Assembly: GCA_028873845.1 (NCBI GenBank)
Contig: JAPPNO010000038.1
Coordinates: 34,883-98,882 of the forward strand
Length of the DNA: 64,000 nt
From: Gemmatimonadota bacterium
Lineage (GTDB): Bacteria; Gemmatimonadota; Gemmatimonadetes; Longimicrobiales; Gaopeijiaceae
Direction of reading: 5' to 3'
In this document: piece after piece, positions 19,440-26,212 of the stretch
Layout of the letters: every line of letters begins with the position of its first letter
Position numbering within the stretch: the first letter of the stretch is position 1
Translations under genes and position numbers: made by a program
Notes under the pieces: model-generated
What the model saw: the letters and a program-made list of their open reading frames with translations, nothing else
Told to the model about the DNA's origin: nothing
Database searches by the model: none

Positions 19440-20618
19440 ATGGCAACGCGAGAGATCGGGCGGAAGGGCCAGAGAACCGAAATGAAATGCCGCGCCCCAG
19501 TGTGGCGCGAAGCCGTGGGAATTGCTGGCCGCGCCTCCGTCCTGCTCTCATGCATCCCCGTCGCCGCCTGTGACACGGCGGGCAGGGAGATGCCGGCGGC
19601 TGCCCTCGTCGCCTTCGCCGACGCGCGGGAAACCGACAGATCCGGCGATACGATGCTCATCGACATGGAGACCTTTGGGCGCGCCTTCGAAATCCGGCGC
19701 CGACTGGTCCTCGAAGAGACCGACCAGGCCATGACGGTGCTTCCGATGGTCTCGGTCGGCGCCCTTGGCGAGTTTCTACTTGCCGAACCCCAGGAGGGTC
19801 AGGTCAATGTGTACGACACGGCTGGCCGTCTCCTGCGCGTTGTCGGCCGGAGGGGTGAGGGTCCGGGCGAGTTCCGTGCGCCGATTTCGGCTCGGAAGAC
19901 ACTGGATGGGGGGATCATGGTCGCGGACGTGATGCTGTCGCGCCTCACACTCTACCCTCCCTGGGGGAGCGGGGAGCCCGAAGTGCTGGCGTCGCCGCTG
20001 CCACTTGTTGTGGGAGCCCAGGATCTGGGAGGTAGCCGGTATCTGCTGTCGGGTCAGGTGATGACCGATAGGCAGCCTCACCTTCTGCACATCTGGGATC
20101 GCGAGGCCGACGAGGTGGAGCGCAGCTTCATGCCCATCGGCGTACCCGAGGAATCGCGCCCGTACGCGGCCTCCTACACCTCGGTTGACGCGGTTCCGGA
20201 GGGCGACACCATCTGGGCCGTATGGGCCCTTTCGGACACGCTGTACAAGTTCGACAGGGATGGTGGGGTGCTCGAGAGATTCCCGCTGTCGCTGCCGAGG
20301 CCGATGGGTGTGCTGCCAGGGGCGGAGGCTGGAGTCATCACCGACCCGAGGGCCCGACAGGCTGCCGCCGAGAGCCTCACGCAGGTCAACAGCGTCTTCC
20401 TGCTCGGCGATGATGCGCTGGTTGTGCAAACCATGCAGGCGCGGGGTTTCGATGCCGTATGGGACCTGATCATCGTGGACCGGCAGGGTGCACGGCTGTG
20501 GGGCGCGGCCAGGATGCCTCGATTGTTCGCGGTTGCGGGGGACCTCTTCTACTTCAGCGATCCGGCTTCCCTGTTCCCCAATCATTGGATCGTGGCGCGG
20601 TGGCGGGGGGATGGGTGA
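19440..20618 (+). CDS. 6-bladed beta-propeller lipoprotein
   Basis: 392 residues from ATG 19440 (GGAGG 10 nt upstream), or 378 from ATG 19482. A basic, then hydrophobic N-terminus ends in the lipobox PVAAC (Cys44 from the first start), so the protein is a predicted lipoprotein. The body shows repeated NHL/6-bladed propeller strands; the phrase VVGRRGEGPGEF near residue 139 is the classic motif of the 6-bladed beta-propeller family of Bacteroidota and Gemmatimonadota. No catalytic motif is apparent. Its end overlaps the next lipoprotein gene by 8 nt, so the two are translationally coupled, and a secreted Cys-rich peptide follows. Likely binds or senses something outside the cell; role inferred only. 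Confidence 0.75.
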   Translation: MATREIGRKGQRTEMKCRAPVWREAVGIAGRASVLLSCIPVAACDTAGREMPAAALVAFADARETDRSGDTMLIDMETFGRAFEIRRRLVLEETDQAMTVLPMVSVGALGEFLLAEPQEGQVNVYDTAGRLLRVVGRRGEGPGEFRAPISARKTLDGGIMVADVMLSRLTLYPPWGSGEPEVLASPLPLVVGAQDLGGSRYLLSGQVMTDRQPHLLHIWDREADEVERSFMPIGVPEESRPYAASYTSVDAVPEGDTIWAVWALSDTLYKFDRDGGVLERFPLSLPRPMGVLPGAEAGVITDPRARQAAAESLTQVNSVFLLGDDALVVQTMQARGFDAVWDLIIVDRQGARLWGAARMPRLFAVAGDLFYFSDPASLFPNHWIVARWRGDG

Positions 20619-21192
20619 GATGAGGCGACCGGTCCCACACCTGTGGATTCGGGCCCTCGCGCTGGTATCGTGGGCGGCGCTTGGGGGCGCCTGTTCCGGG
20701 TCCGGGTCGTCGAACGCCGGGGGGATCGTCGTCGGAGAACCGCTGCCGGACATCGCGCTGTCCGGAGAGCGGCCGGCGCTGGTCTGGGTGGTCGGCGTCG
20801 AGCAATGCCTGGGATGTGAACTGGGCGATGCCGCCTGGACCGTCAGATCGCTTCAGCGTCAATTCGGCGGACGCATCGAGACGGTGGTCGTGGCGGTCGG
20901 GGAGGGGCGGGAGGAGGACAGGAAGCTCGTCAGCGATTTCCTGGCGTCCCAACGAGTATCGGCCGGGGTGGAGCTGCGGACCACAAAGCGGTACCTGCGG
21001 CACTACGGGCCAACGCCGCTCTCGGTCTTCTACCTCGTGAATCGGAGAGCGGTGGTCGAGGCGGTGATCGCGGCCGACTCGGCGCGGTTCCGGCGATCGG
21101 CGGACGGCCGCGGGCAGAGCATCGCTGATCTTGTTGAATCGATTGCGAACGATGAAGTCGAATCAGGGGAGGGATCCGGCATGCGGCAATAG
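20611..21192 (+). CDS. Thioredoxin-like lipoprotein with CLGC motif
   Basis: 193 residues. A signal peptide ends in the lipobox LGGAC (Cys28). A strand-rich segment ALVWVVGVEQ leads directly into Cys66-Leu-Gly-Cys69 and an alpha-helix (AWTVRSLQRQF), the arrangement of a thioredoxin-fold active site, and PTPLSVFYLVN near residue 134 supplies the cis-Pro-like turn and following strand. This suggests a periplasm- or outer-membrane-facing thiol oxidoreductase or disulfide carrier. Overlaps the propeller gene by 8 nt and lies 46 nt before a cysteine-rich secreted peptide, a natural substrate candidate. Thioredoxin fold is inference from motif and order. Confidence 0.65.
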   Translation: MGEMRRPVPHLWIRALALVSWAALGGACSGSGSSNAGGIVVGEPLPDIALSGERPALVWVVGVEQCLGCELGDAAWTVRSLQRQFGGRIETVVVAVGEGREEDRKLVSDFLASQRVSAGVELRTTKRYLRHYGPTPLSVFYLVNRRAVVEAVIAADSARFRRSADGRGQSIADLVESIANDEVESGEGSGMRQ

Positions 21193-21238
21193 GTCTTGCC
21201 ATACACCAAACAATTCTGACAGGAGAGGATCAGGACCA

Positions 21239-21466
21239 ATGAAGAACTTTGTTCAGTCTATCAGGATTCGTACGATCGCTGCAGCAAAAGCCGTCGCAAT
21301 CGCGGCGGTGATGGCAGTCGGGGTTCCGGCCTTGACCGGCACGTCAGTCGCGACGGCTCAGGCCTGGGACATCCCCAGATTGGAGGTCCGGATCGGGCCG
21401 TTCAAGATATGCCCGGTCTACTGCTTCATTCCCGGATACTGCTGCAAGCTCGAAGGCGTGCTGTAA
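21239..21466 (+). CDS. Secreted cysteine-rich peptide precursor
   Basis: 75 residues. A strong AGGAGAGG ribosome-binding site precedes ATG 21239. Residues 1-40 are a long Sec-type signal peptide: basic stretch (RIRTIAAAK), hydrophobic core, and ATA or AQA cleavage sites at residues 40 or 42. The remaining 33-35 residues start WDIPRLEVRIGPFKI and end with a compact cluster of four cysteines, Cys58-x3-Cys62-x5-Cys68-Cys69, enough for two disulfides. It is the last gene of a cluster with a propeller lipoprotein and a CxxC lipoprotein. It resembles in layout the NVEALA-type small peptides of Bacteroidota, which also sit beside propeller lipoproteins, but lacks that motif. Function unknown. Confidence 0.7.
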   Translation: MKNFVQSIRIRTIAAAKAVAIAAVMAVGVPALTGTSVATAQAWDIPRLEVRIGPFKICPVYCFIPGYCCKLEGVL

Positions 21467-21480
21467 CCCCCGGGACTCGT

Positions 21481-21522
21481 CCGTGGCCCACAATCCTCGC
21501 ATGCCTGGGCCCCGGGCCACGG
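21481..21522. terminator. Hairpin in convergent intergenic region (first)
   Basis: A perfect 9 bp stem, CCGTGGCCC (21481-21489) with GGGCCACGG (21514-21522), starts 14 bp past the peptide gene stop. The 24 nt loop is long and there is no T-run, so factor-dependent or weak termination is possible. Confidence 0.35.
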
Positions 21523-21550
21523 GCTCGAATGGCCATTTCTCCCCTGGAAG

Positions 21551-21579
21551 CCGGCGGACTCCTGTTACGGGTCCGCCGG
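21551..21579. terminator. Hairpin in convergent intergenic region (second)
   Basis: A perfect 9 bp GC stem, CCGGCGGAC (21551-21559) with GTCCGCCGG (21571-21579), loop of 11 nt, lies between the peptide gene and the convergent deacetylase gene. No T-run on either strand. Likely terminates or pauses both converging transcripts. Confidence 0.45.
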
Positions 21580-21618
21580 TGCAACCACTCCGGGTGCGGC
21601 GCGACCCCGGCGGCGAAG

Positions 21619-22344
21619 TCAGAAGGTCGCTACGGTCAGACCGCCCAACGTCTCGGCCCTTGTGGTCTCCGCCGTCCAGTACGGCTCCCCGTAGGCGCGG
21701 CGGATCAGCGAGCCGTAGCCCGCATGAACATTCCGGATCTGCTCCAGAACAGGACGGTCGCCCGCCGGAAAGACCTCGCCGATCCCGCTCTTTCCGTGAA
21801 ACTGTGTGCCGTAGGCCGACAAAGCCTCGATCTTGCGACCCATCTGCGAGGTGATATCCACCACGAAGGTCGGCTTGACCGGCTCCTCGGTGAAGGCGAG
21901 CGCGTAGGCCACCTTTTCGGGACGATGGGGCGCCCCGCCGGCCGGGAAGTTCCGCAGACCGGCCAGAAACGAAGCGTCCCGTACGAGCGCGGCGGCGGCG
22001 CGGTGATCCGGATGGCGGCCCCCGGTCCAGTGCGTCACGACGACTCTGGGCCGCAGAGCGCGAATCGCGCCCGCGACGACGATGCGCGATTCCCGGTCAT
22101 TGCCCAGATCCGTGTCCCTCAGCCCCGCACACCGGCGCTCCGCCAATCCGAGCACCTCCGCGGCAGCCGCGGCTTCGCGGGCCCGGGACTCAACGGTCCC
22201 GCGCGACCCCGCCTCGCCGGCCGTAAGGTCGACGACACCCGTGCGCTCGCCGGCCTCTCCCGACTTGATCAGCGCACCCCCGCAGAAGATCTCGGCGTCG
22301 TCCGGGTGGGCCATGACGGCCAGGACGTCGAGGGGCTCGATCAT
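21619..22344 (-). CDS. BshB1-type N-acetylglucosaminyl deacetylase (PIG-L family)
   Basis: 241 residues. The zinc site AHPDD near residue 12 and the HPDH motif near 115 mark a LmbE/PIG-L deacetylase. Overall length and the motifs FCGGALI, GVVDLTAGE and TRGT-like SRGTVESR fit BshB1, which deacetylates GlcNAc-malate in bacillithiol synthesis. Start ATG overlaps the stop of the permease gene as ATGA, so it is translationally coupled to an exporter. No bshA or bshC is in the window, so another GlcNAc substrate is possible. Confidence 0.82.
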   Translation of the reverse strand: MIEPLDVLAVMAHPDDAEIFCGGALIKSGEAGERTGVVDLTAGEAGSRGTVESRAREAAAAAEVLGLAERRCAGLRDTDLGNDRESRIVVAGAIRALRPRVVVTHWTGGRHPDHRAAAALVRDASFLAGLRNFPAGGAPHRPEKVAYALAFTEEPVKPTFVVDITSQMGRKIEALSAYGTQFHGKSGIGEVFPAGDRPVLEQIRNVHAGYGSLIRRAYGEPYWTAETTRAETLGGLTVATF

Positions 22345-23657
22345 TCCTGCCTGAGCGCGTCCACCGGTGGGAGTTTCGACGCCCTGACCGCCGGCAGCAT
22401 CCCGAAGACGATGCCGGTCAGTGCGGCGATGGTCAGCGCGGCAAAGACGGACCACAGGGGGATGCGGGCGGGCAGGGGGGAAATGGCGGCGATGCCCTCC
22501 GAGATCCCCCAGCCCACCAGAAGCCCCGCCCCCGCCCCCCCCGCCGTGATGAGCGAAGCCTCGATGAGGAACTGCCACTTGATCTCCCGGCGGGTCGCCC
22601 CCATCGACTTGCGGATGCCGATCTCGCGCGTGCGTTCCGTCACCGAGATCAACATGATCCCGATGACCCCGATTCCGCCCACCAGCATGCCGACCGACGA
22701 GAGACCGACCATGACGACGAGGAACATTCCGGTGAACTGGTTGAACATCTCGACCATCTGTTCGCTGCGGATGATCCGGAAGTTGTTATCCTCGCGAGGC
22801 CCCAGTTCGCGCATGGAGCGCAAAGCCGCCACGACCTGGTTCTCGGCCTCCCCGGAACCCGCCGTCTCCCTGGGATTGACCTGGATGTTCATGAAGGTCC
22901 AGCGTGTGCGGGCCTTCAGGCGCTTGTCCGCGGCGGTGAAGGGTATGTGCGCGAAGTTGTCCGCCACCTCGCCGAGCAGGTTCGGCAGAGGTTCGTACAC
23001 ACCAACGACGGTGAAGAGTTCGTTGGACGCTCTCCGTCCCGCGCTTACCCGGACCCGCTTGCCGACGGGATCGAGTTCGCCGAAGAGGTTCTCGGCCAGC
23101 TCGGAGGACACGACCATGACACTCCGCGCCTGACCCACCTCCGCGGCGGTGAAGTCTCGCCCGGCCACGAAGTCACCACCATAGAAGGCGGGCCACCCCG
23201 TCGACATTCCACGGAAGATCACGCCCCACGCCCACCGCGACTCAAAGCGTATGGAAGCTTCGAACTCATATTGCGCGACCGCTTCGCCCACGGCCGGCAG
23301 CGATTGGACCCTGCGCACTTCCTCGTCGGTGATTGGCGGGCGGTCCCACCAGGGCGGTCTCCCGGCGCTGGCGGAGGCACGCACGTCGGAGAAGTCGAAG
23401 GGCATGACCGCGAAGCTCTGCGGTCCGGTAGCCTCGAAGGCCGCCATCACTTCGCCGCGAATCCCCGAAATCAGTGCGGCGATGGTGACGACGACCCCAA
23501 CGCCGATACCCACCCCCAGCACGGCCAGGATTGTCCTCAGCCAGCTCGCGCGCAAGGCGTCGAACGCGACCCGCAACCCCTCTCCCACGATCCGCGCGAT
23601 GGGTGCGTGCCGGAACGGCTCCTCGTGCGAGCCCCGGTGAGGGACGGTGTCGCTCAT
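22341..23657 (-). CDS. MacB/FtsX-type ABC transporter permease
   Basis: 438 residues. One N-terminal transmembrane helix (about residues 40-62), a large extracytoplasmic MacB-like domain, and three C-terminal helices (about 310-425) separated by the loop ERTREIGIRKSMGATRREI, the coupling-helix signature of this family. The final AVRASKLPPVDALRQE is also typical. Such permeases work in mechanotransmission or efflux with a LolD/MacB-type ATPase. Start overlaps the upstream permease stop as ATGA. A cytoplasmic ATPase domain is not present in this protein or next to it. Confidence 0.88.
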   Translation of the reverse strand: MSDTVPHRGSHEEPFRHAPIARIVGEGLRVAFDALRASWLRTILAVLGVGIGVGVVVTIAALISGIRGEVMAAFEATGPQSFAVMPFDFSDVRASASAGRPPWWDRPPITDEEVRRVQSLPAVGEAVAQYEFEASIRFESRWAWGVIFRGMSTGWPAFYGGDFVAGRDFTAAEVGQARSVMVVSSELAENLFGELDPVGKRVRVSAGRRASNELFTVVGVYEPLPNLLGEVADNFAHIPFTAADKRLKARTRWTFMNIQVNPRETAGSGEAENQVVAALRSMRELGPREDNNFRIIRSEQMVEMFNQFTGMFLVVMVGLSSVGMLVGGIGVIGIMLISVTERTREIGIRKSMGATRREIKWQFLIEASLITAGGAGAGLLVGWGISEGIAAISPLPARIPLWSVFAALTIAALTGIVFGMLPAVRASKLPPVDALRQE

Positions 23658-24895
23658 TCGTACCTCAGGGCGTCGACCGGATCGAGCCTTGCGGCACGGG
23701 ATGCCGGATATACCCCCGACAACACGCCCACGACCAGTCCCAGTGCAATCCCCAGGGCCATCCACTTCGAGGCGACAGCGGCCGGCAGCGGGGAGATTCC
23801 CCCGACCACCAGTGTCAATCCCGCGCCCACCCCCACCCCGATGACCGCCCCGACACCGGAGAGCGTGGCGCTCTCGATGAGCACCTGCACGAGGATGTCC
23901 GACCGCCGCGCCCCGATCGCCTTGCGGACGCCGATCTCACGGGTCCGCTCCATGACCGACACCAGCATGATGTTCATGATCACGATCCCGCCGACGACCA
24001 GTGAGATTCCGACCAGGCCCGGCAGCGCGATGAAGAGGATGCGGCTGATCGTGTCCCAGAATCCCAGCGAATCATCGGTCGTCTCGGCGGCGAAGTTGTC
24101 GAGTTCATCAGGTCTCAGACCGCGGCGCAACCGCATGATCTCGACCGTCTCCTCCCAGACGGGCATGACCAGGGACGGATCGCTCGTCTTCAGGATGATC
24201 TCCTCGATGACGTTGCCCCGGCGAATCAGGGCGCGTACCGGAGACTTCGCGGGCGCTATGATCAGGTTGTCGAGCGAGAAGAAAAGGAACGACCCCTGCT
24301 CCTCGAGGACGCCGATCACCCTGTAGGGGAAGCCCCGGATCCGGACCGTTTCTCCGATGGGGCTCACGGCGCCGAAGAGCACGTCCGCCGTGGAGGTCCC
24401 GAGAACCGCGACGGGAATGCCCTGCTCGGCTTCCTGGCGGCTGAAGGGGCGGCCGACCTCGACGTTCCAGTTGCGGATCTCGAAGATCTCCGCCGACGCG
24501 GCGGTGATCTGGACGTTCTCCGCCTTGACGCCCTGCTCCGATTCCACCTCCCCCCCCGTGTCGGACTGTGCTCCGATGAGGACGGGGTAGGTGACCTCCT
24601 GGCGCAGGTGCTCCAGATCTTCGAATGTCAGCCACGGTGCCCGGGCCCATGCCCGCCTCTGCGCAGGCGATGTATTGATGTCCTCCCTGGGTTCCCTGCC
24701 CACCCTGACCGTGTTCACCCCCATGATCTTGTCGGTGAGCGTGCCGCGGATGTACTGGTCCATCCCCTCGACGATGCTGACCACGACGACGAGGAACATG
24801 ACGCCGACGATCACCCCGAGCAGGGTGAAGAAGCTCTTGAGCCGCTGCGTCCGGATCTGGTCCCAGGCGAGACGAATTCCCTCGAGCAGTCTCAT
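23654..24895 (-). CDS. MacB/FtsX-type ABC transporter permease
   Basis: 413 residues with the same architecture as the following permease: N-terminal helix near residues 20-42, extracytoplasmic domain with the loop GVKAENVQITAA, and three C-terminal helices with ERTREIGVRKAIGARRSDI between them, ending ASRAARLDPVDALRYE. The two are diverged paralogues likely forming a heterodimer. ATG 24895 lies 18 bp from a double-palindrome operator, so this gene begins its own transcript or a regulated sub-operon with the second permease and the deacetylase. Confidence 0.88.
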   Translation of the reverse strand: MRLLEGIRLAWDQIRTQRLKSFFTLLGVIVGVMFLVVVVSIVEGMDQYIRGTLTDKIMGVNTVRVGREPREDINTSPAQRRAWARAPWLTFEDLEHLRQEVTYPVLIGAQSDTGGEVESEQGVKAENVQITAASAEIFEIRNWNVEVGRPFSRQEAEQGIPVAVLGTSTADVLFGAVSPIGETVRIRGFPYRVIGVLEEQGSFLFFSLDNLIIAPAKSPVRALIRRGNVIEEIILKTSDPSLVMPVWEETVEIMRLRRGLRPDELDNFAAETTDDSLGFWDTISRILFIALPGLVGISLVVGGIVIMNIMLVSVMERTREIGVRKAIGARRSDILVQVLIESATLSGVGAVIGVGVGAGLTLVVGGISPLPAAVASKWMALGIALGLVVGVLSGVYPASRAARLDPVDALRYE

Positions 24896-24913
24896 CCGGT
24901 TGTCCGAGAACGA

Positions 24914-24954
24914 TGTATACTATACATGACAAAATGTAATGCTGACGTTACATC
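24914..24954. promoter_or_regulatory. Double-palindrome operator, copy 1
   Basis: Palindrome A, ATGTATACTATACAT (24914-24928), is perfect over 15 bp. After 6 bp comes palindrome B, 24935-24954, with arms ATGTAA and TTACAT around an imperfect centre. It lies in the 89 bp between the adaptor and permease genes. Copy 2 at 60099-60139 has the same two palindromes with the same 6 bp gap. ATGT/ACAT arms are the hallmark of PadR-family operators, which is my tentative assignment. Palindrome A also contains a -10-like TATAGT on the minus strand. Confidence 0.65.
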
Positions 24955-24984
24955 GCAAGCCGAGCGGATTCGACCCCGGATCCA

Positions 24985-26205
24985 CTACCCGTCGCTTTCT
25001 TCATCGTCGTCCTCGACGGGCCTGACCGCCGACCCCTCCTCGAGGGTCCGCACCACCTGGTACGGCCCGCTCACCACACTGTCGCCGGGAGAGAGTCCCG
25101 AAATCACCTCGAAGTACTCCTGTCCCGCGATCCCGACCTCGACGGGCGTGAAGTGCGCACGTCCCTCCGTGATGACGAACACCCCCTCGATGGGATCGCT
25201 GTCCTCGTTCCCGTCCTCTTCGTCCTCACGAAGCGTAAGGGCGATGATCGGGATGCTCAGCTGGTTGTTCCGGGTCTCGGTGACGACCTCGGCCGTCGCG
25301 GAAAGGTCCGGGCGCAGTTCCGCCTGCGGATTCTCCAGCGTGACCACCACCTCGAAGTCGATGGTCGGGGTCTGCCCGCTGCCGGCCACCTGCGAGGGCG
25401 GCCGGATCGCGCTGTTGCCGATCTCGGTCACCACGCCCGGAAACTCCAGGTCCGGAAAGGCGTCCAGGTCGACGGTGGCCCTGTCGCCCAGGTTGATCTC
25501 GGGCACGTCCGTCTCGTCCACCTCGAGAACCACCTCCATCACCGACAAGTCCGACACGGTCAGGACCAGGCTCCCCGGGTTGTTCATCGTACCCACGATC
25601 ACCGTCTCCCCCTCTTCGACGTTCAGCCGGGTCACCCTGCCCGACATCGGCGCCACAATGACCGTCTTGGAGAGCTGGTCCTGCGCTTCGTCGAGTGCGG
25701 CCCGGGCCTGGCTTACGCCGAACCGCGAGGACTCGAGGAGCGATTGCTGCACCTCGAGGTCGGTGCGGGCGTTCTCGACCTCCTGGCGGCTGACGAGCAA
25801 CGAGTCCCGCGCCCACAACGCCTCCTTCCGGTCCGCCTCCCGCTCGGCCCTGAGGAAGTTGGCCTGGGCCTGCGCCACCGCCGCCTGCGACTGCATCAGA
25901 TTGGCGCGGCTGCGGTTGGCGGCTGCCTCGTAGCGGCTGGGATCGAGGCGCAGGAGCTCCTGGCCCTCTTCGACATCGTCGCCTTCGTCGATGAGCAGTT
26001 CCGTGACCCTCGCGGAGATGTCCGAGCTGATATCGACCTTTCGGCGCGCCCGCACGTTGCCGCTGGCCGTCACCGTGGCGGTCAGGTCACGCCGCTCGAC
26101 GACTGCTGCCCGGACTTCGACTCCGTTCGCCCGGCGCTGCGTGTAGCTGAAATAGGCGGCTGTTCCCAGCGCCAGAACGCCCAGCACAACGATCAGTACT
26201 TTCAT
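24985..26205 (-). CDS. MacA/HlyD-type periplasmic adaptor protein
   Basis: 406 residues. The N-terminus is one transmembrane helix (KVLIVVLGVLALGTAAYF). The order that follows is typical of RND/ABC adaptors: a lipoyl half (VRARRKVDISSDISARVTEL), a helical hairpin of about residues 90-175 with many Ala/Gln/Glu, the second lipoyl half (VIVAPMSGRVTRLNVEEGE near 182), beta-barrel and membrane-proximal domains. The tail is very acidic. Partner of the TolC-like gene 7 nt upstream and of the MacB-type permeases downstream. Confidence 0.9.
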   Translation of the reverse strand: MKVLIVVLGVLALGTAAYFSYTQRRANGVEVRAAVVERRDLTATVTASGNVRARRKVDISSDISARVTELLIDEGDDVEEGQELLRLDPSRYEAAANRSRANLMQSQAAVAQAQANFLRAEREADRKEALWARDSLLVSRQEVENARTDLEVQQSLLESSRFGVSQARAALDEAQDQLSKTVIVAPMSGRVTRLNVEEGETVIVGTMNNPGSLVLTVSDLSVMEVVLEVDETDVPEINLGDRATVDLDAFPDLEFPGVVTEIGNSAIRPPSQVAGSGQTPTIDFEVVVTLENPQAELRPDLSATAEVVTETRNNQLSIPIIALTLREDEEDGNEDSDPIEGVFVITEGRAHFTPVEVGIAGQEYFEVISGLSPGDSVVSGPYQVVRTLEEGSAVRPVEDDDEESDG

Positions 26206-26212
26206 CGTATGT

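Noticed and set aside
24914..24954. Palindrome pair as a transposon end or attachment site
   Set aside because: No transposase, integrase, target duplication or disrupted gene is near either copy; both lie in promoter positions.
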